Below are positions 20,513-29,696 of a stretch of DNA of 64,000 nt, piece by piece (the stretch's first letter is position 1; each line of letters opens with the position of its first letter). The position numbers and the translations under genes are program-made. Source of the stretch: Geothrix sp. (GTDB lineage: Bacteria; Acidobacteriota; Holophagae; Holophagales; Holophagaceae). Below the pieces are notes generated by a model. It did no database searches. It saw only the letters and a list, made by a program, of their open reading frames with translations, and was not told the DNA's origin. The stretch covers positions 248,001 to 312,000 of the forward strand of contig JAUXSE010000056.1 of NCBI GenBank assembly GCA_030681515.1, in the 5' to 3' direction.

Positions 20513-21160
20513 TCAGCGCTTCACGGTCTCGGCGACCTGGTCGCCCAGGTTCACCCAAACCTTGATGCCGATGATCCCGTAGGTCGTATGGGCCTCGGCA
20601 AAACCGTAGTCAACCCCCACGCGGATGGTCTGCAGGGGCATCTGGCCGGAGAGGTAGTCCTCGGTCCGGGCGATCTCCGCGCCATTCAGGCGGCCGGCGA
20701 CCTTGATCTTGAAACCCTTGGCGCCGAACCGGATGGCGGCCTCTTCCGCCTTGCGCATGGCGCGGCGGAAGGCGATGCGGCGCTCAAGCTGCTGGGCGAC
20801 GCCCTCGGCCACGAGCTGGGCATCCACCTCGGGCTTCTTGATCTCCTGGATGTCCACGGAAACCGGGCGGTTCAGGCGCTTCTGGAGGTCTTCGCGCAGC
20901 TTGTCGATCTCGGCGCCCTTGCGACCGATGACGATGCCGGGCCGGGCGGTGTAGATCCGCACGGTGACCTTGTCCGCGGCGCGCTCGATGTCAATCTTCG
21001 AGATCATCGCGTTGAGGCTGTGCAGCTGCTTCTTCAGTTCGCGGCGGAGCTTGATGTCCTCGTGGAGCAGCTTGGCGTAGTCGCGCTTGGAGAACCACTT
21101 GCTGTGCCAGTTCTTCTGGTAGATGAGGCGGAACCCGTACGGGTGGACTTTCTGACCCAT
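20513..21160 (-). CDS. rpsC: 30S ribosomal protein S3
   Basis: 215 residues; [22 protein letters not shown] start, KH domain with [20 protein letters not shown], and the C-terminal [19 protein letters not shown]. mRNA entry-channel protein. Confidence 0.98.
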   Translation of the reverse strand: MGQKVHPYGFRLIYQKNWHSKWFSKRDYAKLLHEDIKLRRELKKQLHSLNAMISKIDIERAADKVTVRIYTARPGIVIGRKGAEIDKLREDLQKRLNRPVSVDIQEIKKPEVDAQLVAEGVAQQLERRIAFRRAMRKAEEAAIRFGAKGFKIKVAGRLNGAEIARTEDYLSGQMPLQTIRVGVDYGFAEAHTTYGIIGIKVWVNLGDQVAETVKR

Positions 21161-21162
21161 GA

Positions 21163-21519
21163 CTACTCCTCCCCGGCCGCGGACGCGAGCTGGATGGTGA
21201 TATGGCAGGTGCGCTTCTGGACCCGGTAGGCGCGGCCCATGGGGGCGGGGCGGACGCGCTTCATGCGGAAGCCCTCGTCCACGAAGGCAGTCTTCACCAG
21301 CAGCTGGTCCGGATTGACCGAGGGATTCTTGTCAATGGCGTTGGCCACGGCGGAATCGAGGAGCTTGCGGATGGGGGCGGCGGCGTACTTCTTGGCCTGG
21401 GTGAGCACCCACTGGGCCTCGCCGACGTGCTTGCCGCGGATCAGGTCCACCACGAGGCGGGCCTTCTGGGCCGAACCGCGCAGGTGGCGAACGGTGGCGG
21501 TGGAAACGATATCAGCCAT
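21163..21519 (-). CDS. rplV: 50S ribosomal protein L22
   Basis: 118 residues; [29 protein letters not shown] and the exit-tunnel loop region [20 protein letters not shown]. Two bases separate it from rpsC. Confidence 0.98.
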   Translation of the reverse strand: MADIVSTATVRHLRGSAQKARLVVDLIRGKHVGEAQWVLTQAKKYAAAPIRKLLDSAVANAIDKNPSVNPDQLLVKTAFVDEGFRMKRVRPAPMGRAYRVQKRTCHITIQLASAAGEE

Positions 21520-21521
21520 CG

Positions 21522-21806
21522 CTATTTCCCCTTCGCCTTGGAATCGGATTTGCCGGTGTGACCCTTGAAAGTGCGGGTCAGTGAGAATTCACCCAGCTTG
21601 TGGCCGACCATGTTCTCGGTGACGTATACGGGAATGAACTTGTTGCCGTTGTGGACGGCGAGGGTCAGTCCGATCATCTGCGGAACGACGGTCGAACGGC
21701 GGGACCAGGTCTTGATCACGCGCTTGTCGTTGGCCGCCTGGGCGACTTCCACCTTCTTCTGGAGGTGGGCGTCAATGAACGGGCCTTTTTTTAGGGATCG
21801 TGCCAT
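21522..21806 (-). CDS. rpsS: 30S ribosomal protein S19
   Basis: 94 residues; [40 protein letters not shown] and [17 protein letters not shown]. Two bases before rplV. Confidence 0.98.
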   Translation of the reverse strand: MARSLKKGPFIDAHLQKKVEVAQAANDKRVIKTWSRRSTVVPQMIGLTLAVHNGNKFIPVYVTENMVGHKLGEFSLTRTFKGHTGKSDSKAKGK

Positions 21807-21817
21807 TGTCGTGCCTC

Positions 21818-22639
21818 CTAGTTGATCCGCTTGACGATGAACTTGTCCGTGCGCCGGTTGCCACGGGTTTTGTAGCCGCGGGTCGGCTGGCCCCAGGGCG
21901 TCACGGGGTGACGGCCGCCGGAAGTGCGCCCCTCGCCGCCACCGTGCGGGTGGTCAACGGGGTTCATGACCACGCCGCGGACGGTCGGGCGGATGCCCTT
22001 CCAGCGGTTGCGGCCGGCCTTTCCGATCTGGATGTTCTCGTGCTGCAGGTTGCCGACGATGCCGATGGTCGCGAAGCAGTCGAGGTGGATCTTGCGGATC
22101 TCGCCCGAGGGCATCCGGAGCTGGGCGTAGTCGTCTTCCTTGGCCACGAGCTGGGCGAAGGTGCCGGCCGCCCGGGCGATCTGGCCGCCCTTGCCGGGCT
22201 TCATCTCGATGTTGTGCACCGTGTTGCCCACCGGGATGTTCCGGAGGGGAAGCGCGTTGCCCACCAGGATGTCGGCGTCCTTGCCGGCCACCACGGTGCG
22301 GCCCACTTCCAGGCCGTCGGGGGCCAGGATGTAGCGCTTCTCGCCGTCCGAGTAGACCAGCAGGGCGATGCGGGCGGTGCGGTTGGGGTCGTACTCGATG
22401 GTCGCGACCTTGGCGGGGACTTCGAGCTTGTTGCGCTTGAAGTCGATGATCCGGTATTGGCGCTTGTGGCCGCCGCCGATGTGGCGGGTGGTGATCCGGC
22501 CGGTGTTGGAGCGGCCTCCAGTGCGGTTCCTCTTGGCCATCAACGAACGCTCAGGCGTGTCCGTGGTGATTTCCTCGAAGCCGAACTTGGACATGCCGCG
22601 CTGACCGGGGGTCGTGGGCTTGAGCTGTTTGATGCTCAT
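21818..22639 (-). CDS. rplB: 50S ribosomal protein L2
   Basis: 273 residues from [20 protein letters not shown]. The open frame extends 40 codons upstream, but the ATG at 22639 begins the conserved protein. Peptidyl-transferase-centre signatures include [20 protein letters not shown] near the C-terminus. Confidence 0.98.
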   Translation of the reverse strand: MSIKQLKPTTPGQRGMSKFGFEEITTDTPERSLMAKRNRTGGRSNTGRITTRHIGGGHKRQYRIIDFKRNKLEVPAKVATIEYDPNRTARIALLVYSDGEKRYILAPDGLEVGRTVVAGKDADILVGNALPLRNIPVGNTVHNIEMKPGKGGQIARAAGTFAQLVAKEDDYAQLRMPSGEIRKIHLDCFATIGIVGNLQHENIQIGKAGRNRWKGIRPTVRGVVMNPVDHPHGGGEGRTSGGRHPVTPWGQPTRGYKTRGNRRTDKFIVKRIN

Positions 22640-22721
22640 GATTGTCCTCTTGCCTAGGGTTGAAAGGGGCGGGCGATAGTGGGCAAAGCTTTTCCGTCCG
22701 CCATGAATCGTGCGTGGCCGC

Positions 22722-22997
22722 CTACTCGGCCGAGGAAATGGCCTCGACGAGCTCGACATAGGCCTTCTTGCGGGGGCTGGAGGTGCCCACGAAGCGGCCC
22801 AGGCGTTTGGTCCGGCTGGGGATCCGCACGGTGCGGACGCTCTTCACCTTGGACTGGAGCAGCAGCTCCACCGCCTCGCGGATCTGGTGCTTGGAGGCCC
22901 AGGTGGCCACTTCGAACACCTGGATGTTCTTCTCCCGCAGGATCTGGCCCTTCTCCGTGAGGAGGGGCTTGCGGATCACTTCAAAGATCTTGGTCAT
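22722..22997 (-). CDS. rplW: 50S ribosomal protein L23
   Basis: 91 residues; [40 protein letters not shown] and [11 protein letters not shown]. Docking site for trigger factor and SRP at the tunnel exit. Overlaps the end of rplD by four bases; an 82-base gap without an obvious gene follows before rplB. Confidence 0.97.
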   Translation of the reverse strand: MTKIFEVIRKPLLTEKGQILREKNIQVFEVATWASKHQIREAVELLLQSKVKSVRTVRIPSRTKRLGRFVGTSSPRKKAYVELVEAISSAE

Positions 22998-23629
22998 GGC
23001 TTCACCACCTCCTGGAGGGCCAGGACGGCTTCCTTGGAGAAGATCACCTGGTCGTACTTGAGGAGCTCATAGACGTTGACGCCCAGGCTCTCGATGGTCT
23101 GCAGCCTCGGGTTGTTGCCGGCGGCCAGGGTCAGCTTCCCGCTGGTCTCGACGCCCACCAGAAGGGCGGAACCGGTGACGCCGAGCTTGCCGAGGGTCTG
23201 GATCAGGGACTTGGTCTTGTGGGAGGTCACATCCCAGTTCTCGACCACCATGATCTGGCCGCTGGCCAGCTTGGCCGACAGCGCGTTGCGCAGGGCGGCG
23301 CGCCGGGCCTTCTTGGGGAAGGCGTAATCATAGGAGCGGGGGTGGGGACCGTGTGTGGTTCCTCCGCCCTTCCACAGCGGGCTGCGGATGGAGCCCACGC
23401 GGGCGCGGCCGGTGCCCTTCTGCTTCCAGAGCTTGCGGCCGGAGCCGCTGACTTCCCACTTGTCCTTGGTCTTGGCGGTGCCGGCGCGACGCTTCGCCAG
23501 ATAGTGGCGGACCGCCTCCCAGATCAGGTGCTGGTTGAGGTCTTCGAGCTTGAAGACCTCGGCGAGCAGATCAACGGTGCCCGCGGGCTGGTTCTCGAGG
23601 TTGACGACGGGGTGCTGGAACGCTGCCAT
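22994..23629 (-). CDS. rplD: 50S ribosomal protein L4
   Basis: 211 residues from MAAFQHPVVNLENQPAGTVD; KQKGTGRARVGSIRSPLWKG is the conserved tunnel-loop signature. In E. coli L4 also represses the S10 operon through the leader. The 11-codon upstream extension overlaps rplC and is not part of the family. Confidence 0.97.
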   Translation of the reverse strand: MAAFQHPVVNLENQPAGTVDLLAEVFKLEDLNQHLIWEAVRHYLAKRRAGTAKTKDKWEVSGSGRKLWKQKGTGRARVGSIRSPLWKGGGTTHGPHPRSYDYAFPKKARRAALRNALSAKLASGQIMVVENWDVTSHKTKSLIQTLGKLGVTGSALLVGVETSGKLTLAAGNNPRLQTIESLGVNVYELLKYDQVIFSKEAVLALQEVVKP

Positions 23630-23630
23630 C

Positions 23631-24257
23631 TCAGGCCTCCTGCTTGATGACGATGTACCCACCCTTGGGGCCGGGGACGGCGCCCTTGATGAGCAGCAGG
23701 TTGTTCTCGACGTCCACCTTGGCGATTTCCAGGTTGCGGACGGTCACCTGGGCATCACCCATGTGGCCGGGCATGCGCACGCCCGGGAACACGCGGCTCG
23801 GGTAGCTGGACTGGCCGATGGAACCGGGAGCGCGGTGGAACATGGAGCCGTGGGTCGCGCGGCCGCCGGAGAAGTGGTGCCGCTTGATCACGCCGGCGAA
23901 CCCCTTGCCCTTGCTGATGCCGGTGACGTTCACCTTGGACTTCGCCTCGAAGGCGCTGGCCAGGACGCTGTCGCCGGGCTTGGAGACGTCAGCCGCGTCC
24001 ACCTTGATCTCGCGGAGCACGCGGACCGGGGCGACACCGAGCTTTTCGCAGTGGCCCTTCTCCGCCTTGGAGGCGCGCTTGCCGCCGTTGGGGTCCACGA
24101 AGCCGATCTGCACGGCCTCGTAGCCGTCCTTGGCGACGGTCTTGCGCTGGACGATCACGCAGGGGCCCGCCTGGATGACGGTCACAGGAACGACCTGTCC
24201 CTGTTCATTGAAGATCTGGGTCATCCCCAGCTTCTTGCCGATGATTCCTTTGGACAT
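23631..24257 (-). CDS. rplC: 50S ribosomal protein L3
   Basis: 208 residues from MSKGIIGKKLGMTQIFNEQG; the loop FAGVIKRHHFSGGRATHGSM near the peptidyl-transferase centre is intact, including the Gln-less GSIGQSSYPSRVFPG segment. Start at 24257 has a GGGGGGAGAGAC ribosome site. Confidence 0.97.
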   Translation of the reverse strand: MSKGIIGKKLGMTQIFNEQGQVVPVTVIQAGPCVIVQRKTVAKDGYEAVQIGFVDPNGGKRASKAEKGHCEKLGVAPVRVLREIKVDAADVSKPGDSVLASAFEAKSKVNVTGISKGKGFAGVIKRHHFSGGRATHGSMFHRAPGSIGQSSYPSRVFPGVRMPGHMGDAQVTVRNLEIAKVDVENNLLLIKGAVPGPKGGYIVIKQEA

Positions 24258-24270
24258 GTCTCTCCCCCCT

Positions 24271-24597
24271 CTACCGGTTGCCCTGACGGCTGAAGACCTT
24301 GATCTCCACGTCAACGCCAGCGGGCAGGTCGAGGCGCATGAGAGTGTCCACGGTGTTCTGAGTCGGGTTCAGGATGTCCAGCAGCCGCTTGTGCGTGCGG
24401 ATCTCGAACTGGTCCCGGCTCTTCTTGTCCACGTGGGGGGAACGGTTGACGGTGTACTTGTTCGTCCGGGTGGGGAGGGGAATGGGTCCTGCCACCTGGG
24501 CGCCCGTGCGCTTGGCGGTGTCCACGATCTCGCGGGTGCTCTGGTCGAGCAGACGGTGGTCGAAGGCACGCAAACGGATGCGGATGTTGTCTTTCAT
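24271..24597 (-). CDS. rpsJ: 30S ribosomal protein S10
   Basis: 108 residues from [20 protein letters not shown], a few longer than E. coli S10. Conserved [20 protein letters not shown] and the C-terminal [14 protein letters not shown]. First gene of the S10 operon here; tuf is not upstream, and the gene has its own promoter and structured leader. Confidence 0.97.
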   Translation of the reverse strand: MKDNIRIRLRAFDHRLLDQSTREIVDTAKRTGAQVAGPIPLPTRTNKYTVNRSPHVDKKSRDQFEIRTHKRLLDILNPTQNTVDTLMRLDLPAGVDVEIKVFSRQGNR

Positions 24598-24687
24598 GAT
24601 CACTCCATTGGGACGGCTGACCGTCCATAGACGTGGGGCGCTGACCGCCCGTATGGATCCGTCCCGCAGACGGGGACAGGGCTGATC
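24598..24687 (-). promoter_or_regulatory. S10 operon leader with nested hairpins
   Basis: The roughly 85-base untranslated leader between the promoter and rpsJ can fold into three stems, read on the minus strand: GTCCC/GGGAC, then TCCATA/TATGGA enclosing GGGCG-GTCAG-CGCCC, then GGACGG-TCAG-CCGTCC just before the ribosome site. The motif CGGTCAGC occurs in two of the loops. It could be the target of L4-type autogenous control; structure is seen, function inferred. Confidence 0.5.
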
Positions 24688-24715
24688 AGCATAGCAAAAG
24701 CCGCTGGAAATTCAA
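24688..24715 (-). promoter_or_regulatory. sigma70-type promoter for the S10 operon
   Basis: Minus-strand -35 TTGAAT (24710-24715) and -10 TATGCT (24688-24693) with 16-base spacing, about 90 bases before rpsJ and after the fusA terminator. Confidence 0.65.
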
Positions 24716-24846
24716 CGGCTATTTGTGAGAACGCACGACCTCCCGAAGGAGGAAGCGGTGGATCAAGAAGCCCGGCAACCCGAAGGTTCGAAGGATGGCC
24801 TCACCCCCGAGAGGGGCTAAAACAACAGGTAGTAGCTTTTACCTAT

Positions 24847-24877
24847 CTCCAAAAGCGGGCAAAGCCCGCTTTTGGAG
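24847..24877 (-). terminator. 14-bp perfect hairpin after fusA
   Basis: Arms CTCCAAAAGCGGGC / GCCCGCTTTTGGAG with a 3-base loop, 5 bases past the fusA stop. It ends the str operon before the S10 promoter. A near-identical hairpin with a compensatory base-pair loss follows purH at 52672-52700. Confidence 0.85.
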
Positions 24878-24881
24878 CAGA

Positions 24882-26990
24882 TTACTTGGCGCCCTTCACC
24901 TTGGCCACGATCTCCTCGGCCACGTTGCGGGGCGCTTCTTCGTAGTGCGAGAACTGCATGGTGTAGTTGCCGCGGCCCTGGGTCATGCCCCGCAGGGTGG
25001 TGGAGTAGGCGAACATCTCGGCCAGGGGCACCTTGGAGGTGACCACCTTGACGCCAGCCCGGTCTTCCATGTTCTCGATGCGCCCGCGGCGGCTGTTCAG
25101 GTTGCCGATGACGTCGCCCATGTAGTCCTCGGGGACCACGACCTCGACGGCCATGATGGGCTCAAGAATCACGGGAGACGCCTTTTCGCACCCGGCCTTG
25201 AAACCCATGGAGCCGGCAATCTTGAACGCCATTTCGTTGGAGTCCACGTCGTGGTAGCTGCCGTCGTAGATGGTGATCTTGATGTCCACGCAGGGATAGC
25301 CGGCGAGAACGCCGGACTGCATGGCTTCCTGGATGCCCTGGTCAATGGGCTTGATGTATTCCTTGGGGATCACGCCGCCCTTGATGTCGTTGATGAACTC
25401 ATAGCCCTTGCCGGCCTCGTTGGGCTCGACATACATGCGCACATGGCCGTACTGGCCGCGGCCGCCGGACTGGCGCACGAACTTGCCTTCGGATTCCACG
25501 CGCTTCCGGATGGTTTCGCGGTAGGCCACCATGGGCTTGCCCACGTTGGCCTCGACCTTGAACTCGCGCATCATGCGATCAACGATGATCTCGAGGTGCA
25601 GTTCGCCCATGCCGGCGATGATCGTCTGGTTGGTCTCGGGATCCGACTTCACCTTGAAGGTGGGGTCTTCCTGGGCCAGGCGGCTCAGGGCCACGCCCAT
25701 CTTCTCCTGATCGGCCTTGGTCTTGGGCTCGATGGCCACCTGGATCACGGGATCCGGGAAGTCCATGCTTTCGAGGATCACCGGGTGGTTCTCGTCGCAG
25801 ATGGTCTGGCCGGTGAGCACATCCTTGAGCCCCACGGCGGCACCGATGTCGCCCGTGCGGACCTCGTCAATGTCCTCGCGCTTGTTGGCATGCATCTGGA
25901 GGAGGCGGCCTATGCGCTCGCGGCGGCCCTTGGCGGCGTTCAGGACGCCGGAACCCGCGGCCAGCACGCCGGAGTAGACCCGGATGAAGGCGAGAGAGCC
26001 CACGAAGGGATCCGCCATGATCTTGAAGATCAACGCAGCGAAGGGTTCCTTGTCGTCGGCCCTGCGGATCACCTCGTTGCCGTCGGTGTCCACGCCCTTG
26101 ATGGCGGCGATATCCAGGGGCGAGGGCATGTAGCTCACCACCGCGTCGAGCATGGGCTGGACGCCCTTGTTCTTGAAGGCTGAGCCGCACATCATCGGCG
26201 TGAAGGTCAGCGCGATGCAGCCCTTGCGGATGCCGCCGCGGAGCTCCTCCTCGGTCAGCTCCTCGCCCTTCAGATACTTCTCCATGAGCGCATCGTCGGT
26301 CTCGGCGACCATCTCGATCATCTTCTCGCGCCACTCCTTGGCGGTATCCAGCAATTCCGCGGGGATCTCGCCGTAGAGCACCTTGAAGCCCTTGTCGCCT
26401 TCATCGAAGGTGAGGGCCTCCATCATCACGAGATCCACCACGCCCCTGAAATGCTCCTCGGCGCCGATGGGGATCTGGATCGGCATGGGGCGCGCCTTCA
26501 GGCGGGTCTTCATCATCTCGACCACGCGGAAGAAGTCCGCGCCGGGGCGGTCCATCTTGTTCACGAAAGCCATGCGGGGCACGCCGTACTTGTCGGCCTG
26601 GCGCCACACGGTCTCGGATTGGGGCTCGACGCCGCCCACGGCGCAGAACACGGCACAGGCGCCGTCCAGCACGCGCAGCGAGCGTTCCACCTCGGCCGTG
26701 AAATCCACGTGGCCCGGGGTGTCAATGATGTTGATGCGATGCTCCACGCCCTTCAACTGGCCGGTCTGGGGAACCCAGGCGGCGGTGATGGCGGCGGAGG
26801 TGATGGTGATGCCCCGCTCCTGCTCCTGCACCATCCAGTCGGTGGTGGCGGCGCCCTCGTGCACTTCGCCGATCTTGTGGATCTTGCCGGTGTAGTAGAG
26901 GATGCGCTCCGTGGTGGTGGTCTTGCCGGCATCGATATGCGCCATGATGCCGATGTTCCGGTAGCGCTCGAGGGGGGTCTGGCGGGCCAC
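24882..26990 (-). CDS. fusA: translation elongation factor G
   Basis: 702 residues; ribosomal translocase GTPase. G1 [15 protein letters not shown], switch [11 protein letters not shown]3 DTPGHVDF, G4 NKMDR; domain IV carries [19 protein letters not shown]. The GTG start at 26990 is preceded by TAGGAGG. tuf does not follow it; a terminator does. Confidence 0.98.
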   Translation of the reverse strand: MARQTPLERYRNIGIMAHIDAGKTTTTERILYYTGKIHKIGEVHEGAATTDWMVQEQERGITITSAAITAAWVPQTGQLKGVEHRINIIDTPGHVDFTAEVERSLRVLDGACAVFCAVGGVEPQSETVWRQADKYGVPRMAFVNKMDRPGADFFRVVEMMKTRLKARPMPIQIPIGAEEHFRGVVDLVMMEALTFDEGDKGFKVLYGEIPAELLDTAKEWREKMIEMVAETDDALMEKYLKGEELTEEELRGGIRKGCIALTFTPMMCGSAFKNKGVQPMLDAVVSYMPSPLDIAAIKGVDTDGNEVIRRADDKEPFAALIFKIMADPFVGSLAFIRVYSGVLAAGSGVLNAAKGRRERIGRLLQMHANKREDIDEVRTGDIGAAVGLKDVLTGQTICDENHPVILESMDFPDPVIQVAIEPKTKADQEKMGVALSRLAQEDPTFKVKSDPETNQTIIAGMGELHLEIIVDRMMREFKVEANVGKPMVAYRETIRKRVESEGKFVRQSGGRGQYGHVRMYVEPNEAGKGYEFINDIKGGVIPKEYIKPIDQGIQEAMQSGVLAGYPCVDIKITIYDGSYHDVDSNEMAFKIAGSMGFKAGCEKASPVILEPIMAVEVVVPEDYMGDVIGNLNSRRGRIENMEDRAGVKVVTSKVPLAEMFAYSTTLRGMTQGRGNYTMQFSHYEEAPRNVAEEIVAKVKGAK

Positions 26991-27036
26991 GGCGGCCTCC
27001 TAGGGGCATTGAGGATTCAAAGAAGCGGTTGAGCAT

Positions 27037-27075
27037 CTCTGGAAATGGGGCGCCCGCGGCGCCCCATTTCCAGAG
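27037..27075 (-). terminator. 18-bp perfect hairpin between rpsG and fusA
   Basis: Arms CTCTGGAAATGGGGCGCC and its exact complement, loop CGC, placed 6 bases past the rpsG stop and 47 bases before the fusA start. Such a strong stem inside the str operon suggests partial termination, attenuation or an mRNA-stabilising end. No T tract follows. Confidence 0.6.
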
Positions 27076-27081
27076 GAGGAA

Positions 27082-27552
27082 CTACCAGCGGAAGTGAGCA
27101 AACGCCTTGTTGGCCTCGGCCATCTTGTGGACGTCGTCCTTCTTCTTGATGGCGGCGCCGCGGAAGTTCATGGCGTCCAGGATCTCGCCGGCCAGCTTGT
27201 CGCGCATGGTGCGCTCGCCGCGGGAAGCGGAGTAGGTCTTCAACCAGCGCATGGCCAAGGACACGCGGCGGTTCTGGGGAACCTCCACGGGCACCTGGTA
27301 GGTGGCGCCGCCCACGCGGCGGGACTTCACTTCCACCGAGGGCTTGATGTTGTTCAGGGCCTTCTGGAAGGCTTCGAGGGCCTCTTCTCCAGACTTCTTG
27401 GCCACGATCTCGAGGGCTCCGTAGAGGATCCTCTCGGCGGTGGCCTTCTTGCCGCGCTCCATGAGGATGTTCACGAACTTGGAGACGACGAGGCTGTTGT
27501 AGATGGGATCCGGAAGGATCTCGCGCTTGGCGGGTGCGGAACGACGGGCCAT
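27082..27552 (-). CDS. rpsG: 30S ribosomal protein S7
   Basis: 156 residues; [20 protein letters not shown] start, [35 protein letters not shown] and the C-terminal [20 protein letters not shown]. Nucleates the 30S head. 11 bases after rpsL. Confidence 0.98.
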   Translation of the reverse strand: MARRSAPAKREILPDPIYNSLVVSKFVNILMERGKKATAERILYGALEIVAKKSGEEALEAFQKALNNIKPSVEVKSRRVGGATYQVPVEVPQNRRVSLAMRWLKTYSASRGERTMRDKLAGEILDAMNFRGAAIKKKDDVHKMAEANKAFAHFRW

Positions 27553-27563
27553 GGGCTACCCCC

Positions 27564-27962
27564 CTACTTTTTCTTGGCCGGCGCGGCGCCGGCCTTGGGG
27601 CGCTTGGCGCCGTACTTGGAGCGGGACTGGTTGCGGCCGGCCACGCCGGTGGCGTCCAGGGAACCGCGCACCACGTGGTAGCGCACGCCCGGCAGATCCT
27701 TCACGCGGCCGCCGCGGATGAGCACAATGCTGTGCTCCTGCAGATTGTGGCCGACGCCCGGGATGTAGGTGGTGCACTCGATGCCGTTGGTGAGGCGCAC
27801 GCGGGCCACCTTGCGGAGGGCCGAGTTCGGCTTCTTCGGCGTGGTGGTGAACACGCGGGTGCATACGCCGCGCTTCTGGGGGCAGGCGTCGAGCGCGGGG
27901 CTCTTCGTCTTGTTCTGGAACGTCTTCCGCCCGAGGCGGATCAACTGATTGATGGTAGGCAC
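27564..27962 (-). CDS. rpsL: 30S ribosomal protein S12
   Basis: 132 residues from a GTG start (27962) giving [25 protein letters not shown] lies 5 bases upstream, and the longer reading adds 23 non-family residues. Decoding-site loop [19 protein letters not shown] carries the Lys residues tied to streptomycin response, and [13 protein letters not shown] carries the Asp methylthiolated by RimO in other bacteria. First gene of the str operon. Confidence 0.97.
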   Translation of the reverse strand: MPTINQLIRLGRKTFQNKTKSPALDACPQKRGVCTRVFTTTPKKPNSALRKVARVRLTNGIECTTYIPGVGHNLQEHSIVLIRGGRVKDLPGVRYHVVRGSLDATGVAGRNQSRSKYGAKRPKAGAAPAKKK

Positions 27963-28060
27963 ACCATCCTCCAAGGAAGGCACCGGTGGGTCCGGGCCTG
28001 GGCCCGAGAGGTTCGCCGACCATGAGGACATCGGGAACGTCGGACGGATGAAATCTTGCG

Positions 28061-28077
28061 CCGGCCCACAGGGCCGG
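28061..28077 (-). promoter_or_regulatory. leader hairpin upstream of rpsL
   Basis: Perfect 7-bp stem CCGGCCC/GGGCCGG with a 3-base loop, at the expected 5' end of the str mRNA. It may stabilise or regulate the transcript. Confidence 0.4.
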
Positions 28078-28085
28078 AACCATCT

Positions 28086-28113
28086 AGGCTATCGGGAAAG
28101 CCATGGAAGTCAA
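28086..28113 (-). promoter_or_regulatory. candidate promoter of the str operon
   Basis: Minus-strand -35 TTGACT (28108-28113) and -10 TAGCCT (28086-28091), spacing 16. This leaves a leader of about 115 bases before the rpsL GTG. Confidence 0.55.
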
Positions 28114-28152
28114 CGCATCAACTGTGAATGGCGCGAAGGCATCAGCGGGACC

Positions 28153-28416
28153 TCACCCGGCCAGGGGACAGCCGCAGCCCCCAGCCCCGCAGCCGGGGCT
28201 GCTCTTGGGGGCCTCGGGCGCCGGGCCTGCGGGTTCGGAGGCCGAACCCTTGTACCAGCCGCCGCCCGCGAGGGCGAAGGCCCCCACGGACATCTGGCGC
28301 TTCATGCCAAGGGTGGCCCCGCAGGCTGGGCAGGCGTGGGCTTCGGGCGCGGACAGATTCTCCAGCTTTTCTTCGGGCTGGCCACAAGCTTCACAGCGGT
28401 ATTCGTAGAGCGGCAT
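28153..28416 (-). CDS. FmdB-type zinc ribbon protein
   Basis: 87 residues. N-terminus [12 protein letters not shown] ... ACPACG is the FmdB/CxxC_CxxC_SSSS putative regulatory domain: Cys8, Cys11, Cys29 and Cys32 form a zinc ribbon. The C-terminal third is low-complexity and Cys/Gly-rich ([10 protein letters not shown]), possibly a second metal site. Function of the family is uncertain. Divergent from the adenylyltransferase gene 55 bases away. Confidence 0.85.
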   Translation of the reverse strand: MPLYEYRCEACGQPEEKLENLSAPEAHACPACGATLGMKRQMSVGAFALAGGGWYKGSASEPAGPAPEAPKSSPGCGAGGCGCPLAG

Positions 28417-28471
28417 GGCAGACTTCTCCTGGGAATCCTTCCCGAACCCATCATTTTATCCTGATCCTGAG

Positions 28472-28960
28472 ATGCCGTCACTGATCCGTTTCTTCCAGAC
28501 GCCTGAAGCCTTTCTCGCGGCCACCCCCCGCCGCGGAATCCTGTGCTTCACCAACGGCTGCTTCGACCTGCTTCATCCGGGCCATGTGCAGTATCTGGCC
28601 GATGCCCGGGCCCTCGGGGATTTTCTGGTGGTGGGCCTCAACAGCGACGCCTCCGTGGCACGCCTGAAGGGGCCCGGACGCCCCCTCCAGGACGAGGCCG
28701 CCCGCGCGGCCGTCCTGCTGGGCCTGCGCAGCGTGGACGCGGTGGTCCGCTTCGACGAGGACACGCCCCTGGATCTCATCCGCGCCCTCCGGCCCGATGT
28801 GCTCGTGAAGGGCGGCGACTACAGGCCGGAGACCGTGGTGGGACGCGACCTCGTGGAGGACCGCGGGGGAAGGCTTGTGCTCGTCCCCTTCCTGCCCGGC
28901 CACAGCACGTCGCGCATCGAGCAGCGGATCCTTAGCGGGCGCGGCGTCACGCTGGAATAG
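28472..28960 (+). CDS. rfaE2: D-glycero-beta-D-manno-heptose 1-phosphate adenylyltransferase-like
   Basis: Cytidylyltransferase-fold nucleotidyltransferase matching the C-terminal half of Hld[18 protein letters not shown] holds the HxGH motif, with [26 protein letters not shown] and the C-terminal STSRIEQRI (I/TSxxI) motif. It would make ADP-heptose for LPS inner core. The kinase half is absent, so it is the stand-alone form. Start ATG 28472 gives 162 residues; an upstream ATG (28415) overlaps the divergent fmdB start and is less likely. Confidence 0.88.
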   Translation: MPSLIRFFQTPEAFLAATPRRGILCFTNGCFDLLHPGHVQYLADARALGDFLVVGLNSDASVARLKGPGRPLQDEAARAAVLLGLRSVDAVVRFDEDTPLDLIRALRPDVLVKGGDYRPETVVGRDLVEDRGGRLVLVPFLPGHSTSRIEQRILSGRGVTLE

Positions 28961-29057
28961 CGGGGCACCACTAGTCCGATCGGATGACGCCGCGATGACG
29001 GATCTCCGCTAGGCTGACTCCGGCCCCCAGACCGGGCCCGTATCCATCGGAGGTTCC

Positions 29058-29636
29058 ATGCGCAATACCCTCGCCATCGTTTTTCTTCTTGTGGGCACCA
29101 CCCTCTCCGCCCAGGACTTCACCGGCGGACTGCAGACGGGGCTCTCCCTGCCCGTGGGCGATCTGAAGGATAAGTCCGGTTTCGGCACCAACCAGTTCTT
29201 CGGCGCCCATGTGGGGGGCCACCTGGACTTCAACCTCACGTCCCACCACCAGGTCCGCGCCCAGCTGACCTACCACAACCTCCCGGGTTCGGGCTGGGGC
29301 AGTGGCTACGGCGACATCCAGAACGACTACAAGATCCTGCAGGCCGGCGCGGACTGGGTCTACCACTTCCAGAACCCCAGCCAGGGCTGGTACACCATCG
29401 CCGGCGCCTCCCTCAACAGCATCAAGGACGATTACAGCGGGATCGGCTTCAGCGGCAGCGCCAGCCAGAGCGGCAAGATCGGCGTCCGCGGCGGCGGGGG
29501 CTACACCTTCAATTCATTCTTCTCCCTCGAAGGCACCCTCAACCAGGTCTTCGTGGACAAGAACGGCAGCGATGGCTTCGGCTTCGACACGGCCACCTGG
29601 GTCCAGGCCAGCGCGGTCTTCCGGTTCGGACGATAG
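29058..29636 (+). CDS. outer-membrane beta-barrel protein
   Basis: 192 residues. Cleavable signal peptide (MRNTLAIVFLLVGTTLSAQD), then alternating polar/hydrophobic beta strands with Gly/aromatic turns and a C-terminal ASAVFRFGR strand ending in an aromatic as in OMP barrels. Probably an 8-stranded OmpA/OmpW-like barrel; specific role unknown. A GGAGG ribosome site precedes the ATG. Confidence 0.75.
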   Translation: MRNTLAIVFLLVGTTLSAQDFTGGLQTGLSLPVGDLKDKSGFGTNQFFGAHVGGHLDFNLTSHHQVRAQLTYHNLPGSGWGSGYGDIQNDYKILQAGADWVYHFQNPSQGWYTIAGASLNSIKDDYSGIGFSGSASQSGKIGVRGGGGYTFNSFFSLEGTLNQVFVDKNGSDGFGFDTATWVQASAVFRFGR

Positions 29637-29656
29637 ACCTTTCCTCCGCAAGAAAA

Positions 29657-29676
29657 CGGGCCGCGTTCGCGGCCCG
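29657..29676. terminator. hairpin between barrel gene and glnA
   Basis: 9-bp perfect arms CGGGCCGCG / CGCGGCCCG with a TT loop, between convergent genes; AGAAAA lies on its left side and could give a short U run for the minus-strand gene. Confidence 0.75.
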
Positions 29677-29696
29677 CTTGCTTGCGCTCAAAAAGA

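Noticed and set aside
24795-26183. 462-codon plus-strand frame opposite fusA
   Set aside because: Ala/His/Gly-rich shadow of fusA, which is unmistakable on the other strand.
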